Shown: piece by piece, positions 6,360 through 7,081 of the stretch
How the letters are laid out: each line of letters opens with the position of its first letter
Numbering within the stretch: position 1 is the first letter of the stretch
Source: JBOHHM01 sp050725495
GTDB taxonomy: Bacteria > Pseudomonadota > Gammaproteobacteria > Burkholderiales > Burkholderiaceae_C
Reading direction: 5' to 3'
Assembly: GCA_050725495.1 (NCBI GenBank)
Contig: JBOHHM010000073.1
Span: 1-7,081 of the forward strand
Length of the DNA stretch: 7,081 bases
Program-made: the position numbers and the translations under genes
The notes under the pieces: generated by a model
What the model was told of the DNA's origin: nothing
Databases searched by the model: none
The model's input: the letters and a program-made list of their open reading frames with translations, nothing else

Positions 6360-7081
6360 TCACGATTTGGCCGATTGAATCGCTTCCCACACGCGGCCCG
6401 GCGAGGCCGGCATGTCGAACTCCTTCACGCCCAGGTCCTTCAGCGCGTCGAGCAAGGCATTGATCACGGCCGGCGGCGAGCCGATGGCCCCCGCCTCGCC
6501 GCAGCCCTTGGTGCCCAACGGGTTGTGGCTGCAGGGCGTGCAGACGGTGTCTAGCTTGAAGGTCGGCACATCGTCGGCGCGCGGCATCGCGTAGTCCATG
6601 AAGCTGCCGGTCAACAGCTGGCCGGTTTCGCCGTCGTAGACGCAGTTCTCCAGCAGCGCCTGGCCTATGCCCTGCGCCAGGCCGCCATGCACCTGGCCCT
6701 CGACGATCATCGGGTTGATGATGGTGCCGAAGTCGTCGACGGCGGTGAAGCGGTCCACCTTGACCACGCCGGTGGCCGGGTCGACTTCCACTTCGCAGAT
6801 GTAGGTGCCGGCCGGGAAGGTGAAGTTGGTCGGGTCGTAGAACGCGGTTTCGTTCAGGCCCGGCTCCAGTTTGTCCAGCGGGTAGTTGTGCGGCACATAG
6901 GCCGTGAGCGCGACCTGGCCGAACGTGACCTTCTTGTCGGTTCCCTTGACCGTAAACTCGCCGTTGGCAAACTCGACGTCGGCGTCGCTCGCTTCCATCA
7001 AATGCGCGGCGATCTTCTTGGCCTTGGTCTCGATCTTGTCGAGTGCCTTCATGATGGCCGCGCCGCCGACCGAGATCGAGC
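6360..7081 (-). CDS. coxL: CoxL-like molybdopterin-binding large subunit, C-terminal part (runs off right edge)
   Basis: About 240 C-terminal residues of a catalytic subunit that is normally near 780-800 residues; the frame stays open to the edge, reading SISVGGAAI before the first in-window ATG at 7052, so that ATG is not the start. Family landmarks are in order: KIAAHLMEASDADVEF, ICEVEVDPATGVVKVDRF, DDFGTIINPMIVEGQVHGG followed by LAQGIGQAL (cofactor-binding loop), FMDYAMPRADDVPTF, and NPLGTKGCGEAGAIGSPPAV near the end. In the last, the Glu codon at 6497-6495 is the conserved catalytic glutamate. AQGIGQAL and GEAGAIG are like form II enzymes, not the form I sequence (GESPHVGG). The form-defining active-site loop lies outside the window, so form and substrate cannot be fixed; other hydroxylases of this family are possible. 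Confidence 0.92.
   Translation of the reverse strand, partial: SISVGGAAIMKALDKIETKAKKIAAHLMEASDADVEFANGEFTVKGTDKKVTFGQVALTAYVPHNYPLDKLEPGLNETAFYDPTNFTFPAGTYICEVEVDPATGVVKVDRFTAVDDFGTIINPMIVEGQVHGGLAQGIGQALLENCVYDGETGQLLTGSFMDYAMPRADDVPTFKLDTVCTPCSHNPLGTKGCGEAGAIGSPPAVINALLDALKDLGVKEFDMPASPGRVWEAIQSAKS

Noticed and set aside
6360..7052. A complete small gene starting at the ATG at 7052
   Set aside because: The frame stays open upstream with conserved CoxL sequence (SVGGAAI), so this is an internal methionine of a gene that continues past the window.

Overview
The window is GC-rich and fits a Burkholderiales betaproteobacterium, probably of the Comamonadaceae. That placement rests on composition, protein style and cluster content only; no marker gene is present. 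Every gene I can support reads leftward, on the minus strand.

From right to left (the direction of transcription) the window holds the 3' part of a molybdenum hydroxylase large subunit (coxL, 7081-6360, running off the right edge). It is followed by the FAD-binding medium subunit coxM, the MoxR-type AAA+ ATPase coxD, the von Willebrand factor A protein coxE, the SRPBCC membrane-anchored coxG and an XdhC/CoxF-type molybdenum cofactor maturation protein. A WYL-domain regulator follows, and then the first 44 codons of a further gene that leaves the window on the left. The coxS gene is not in the window; with L directly before M it is expected upstream of coxL.

The cox genes make sense together. 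CoxS-L-M would form the hydroxylase, with 2Fe-2S, molybdopterin and FAD subunits. CoxD and CoxE would be the ATPase/VWA chaperone pair that matures the active site. The XdhC-like protein would handle the molybdenum cofactor, and CoxG would tie the enzyme to the membrane and its quinone pool. The L-then-M order and the sequence around the catalytic glutamate point to the form II (CO-dehydrogenase-like) branch, whose true substrate is often unknown, rather than to a proven form I CO dehydrogenase.

The less ordinary material is between the genes. The coxD-coxE gap is filled by a 174-bp composite repeat: long inverted ends, three palindromes about 64 bp apart and two near-identical 38-bp internal copies. 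Its end supplies the apparent ribosome binding site of coxE. The coxM-coxD gap has a good sigma70-like promoter and a structured leader in which two competing pairings would hide or free the coxD ribosome binding site. The leader of the WYL gene carries a perfect 7-bp inverted repeat and an 8-bp direct repeat that could be operators. No mobile element, CRISPR array, tRNA or rRNA was found, and no gap exceeds 300 bases.
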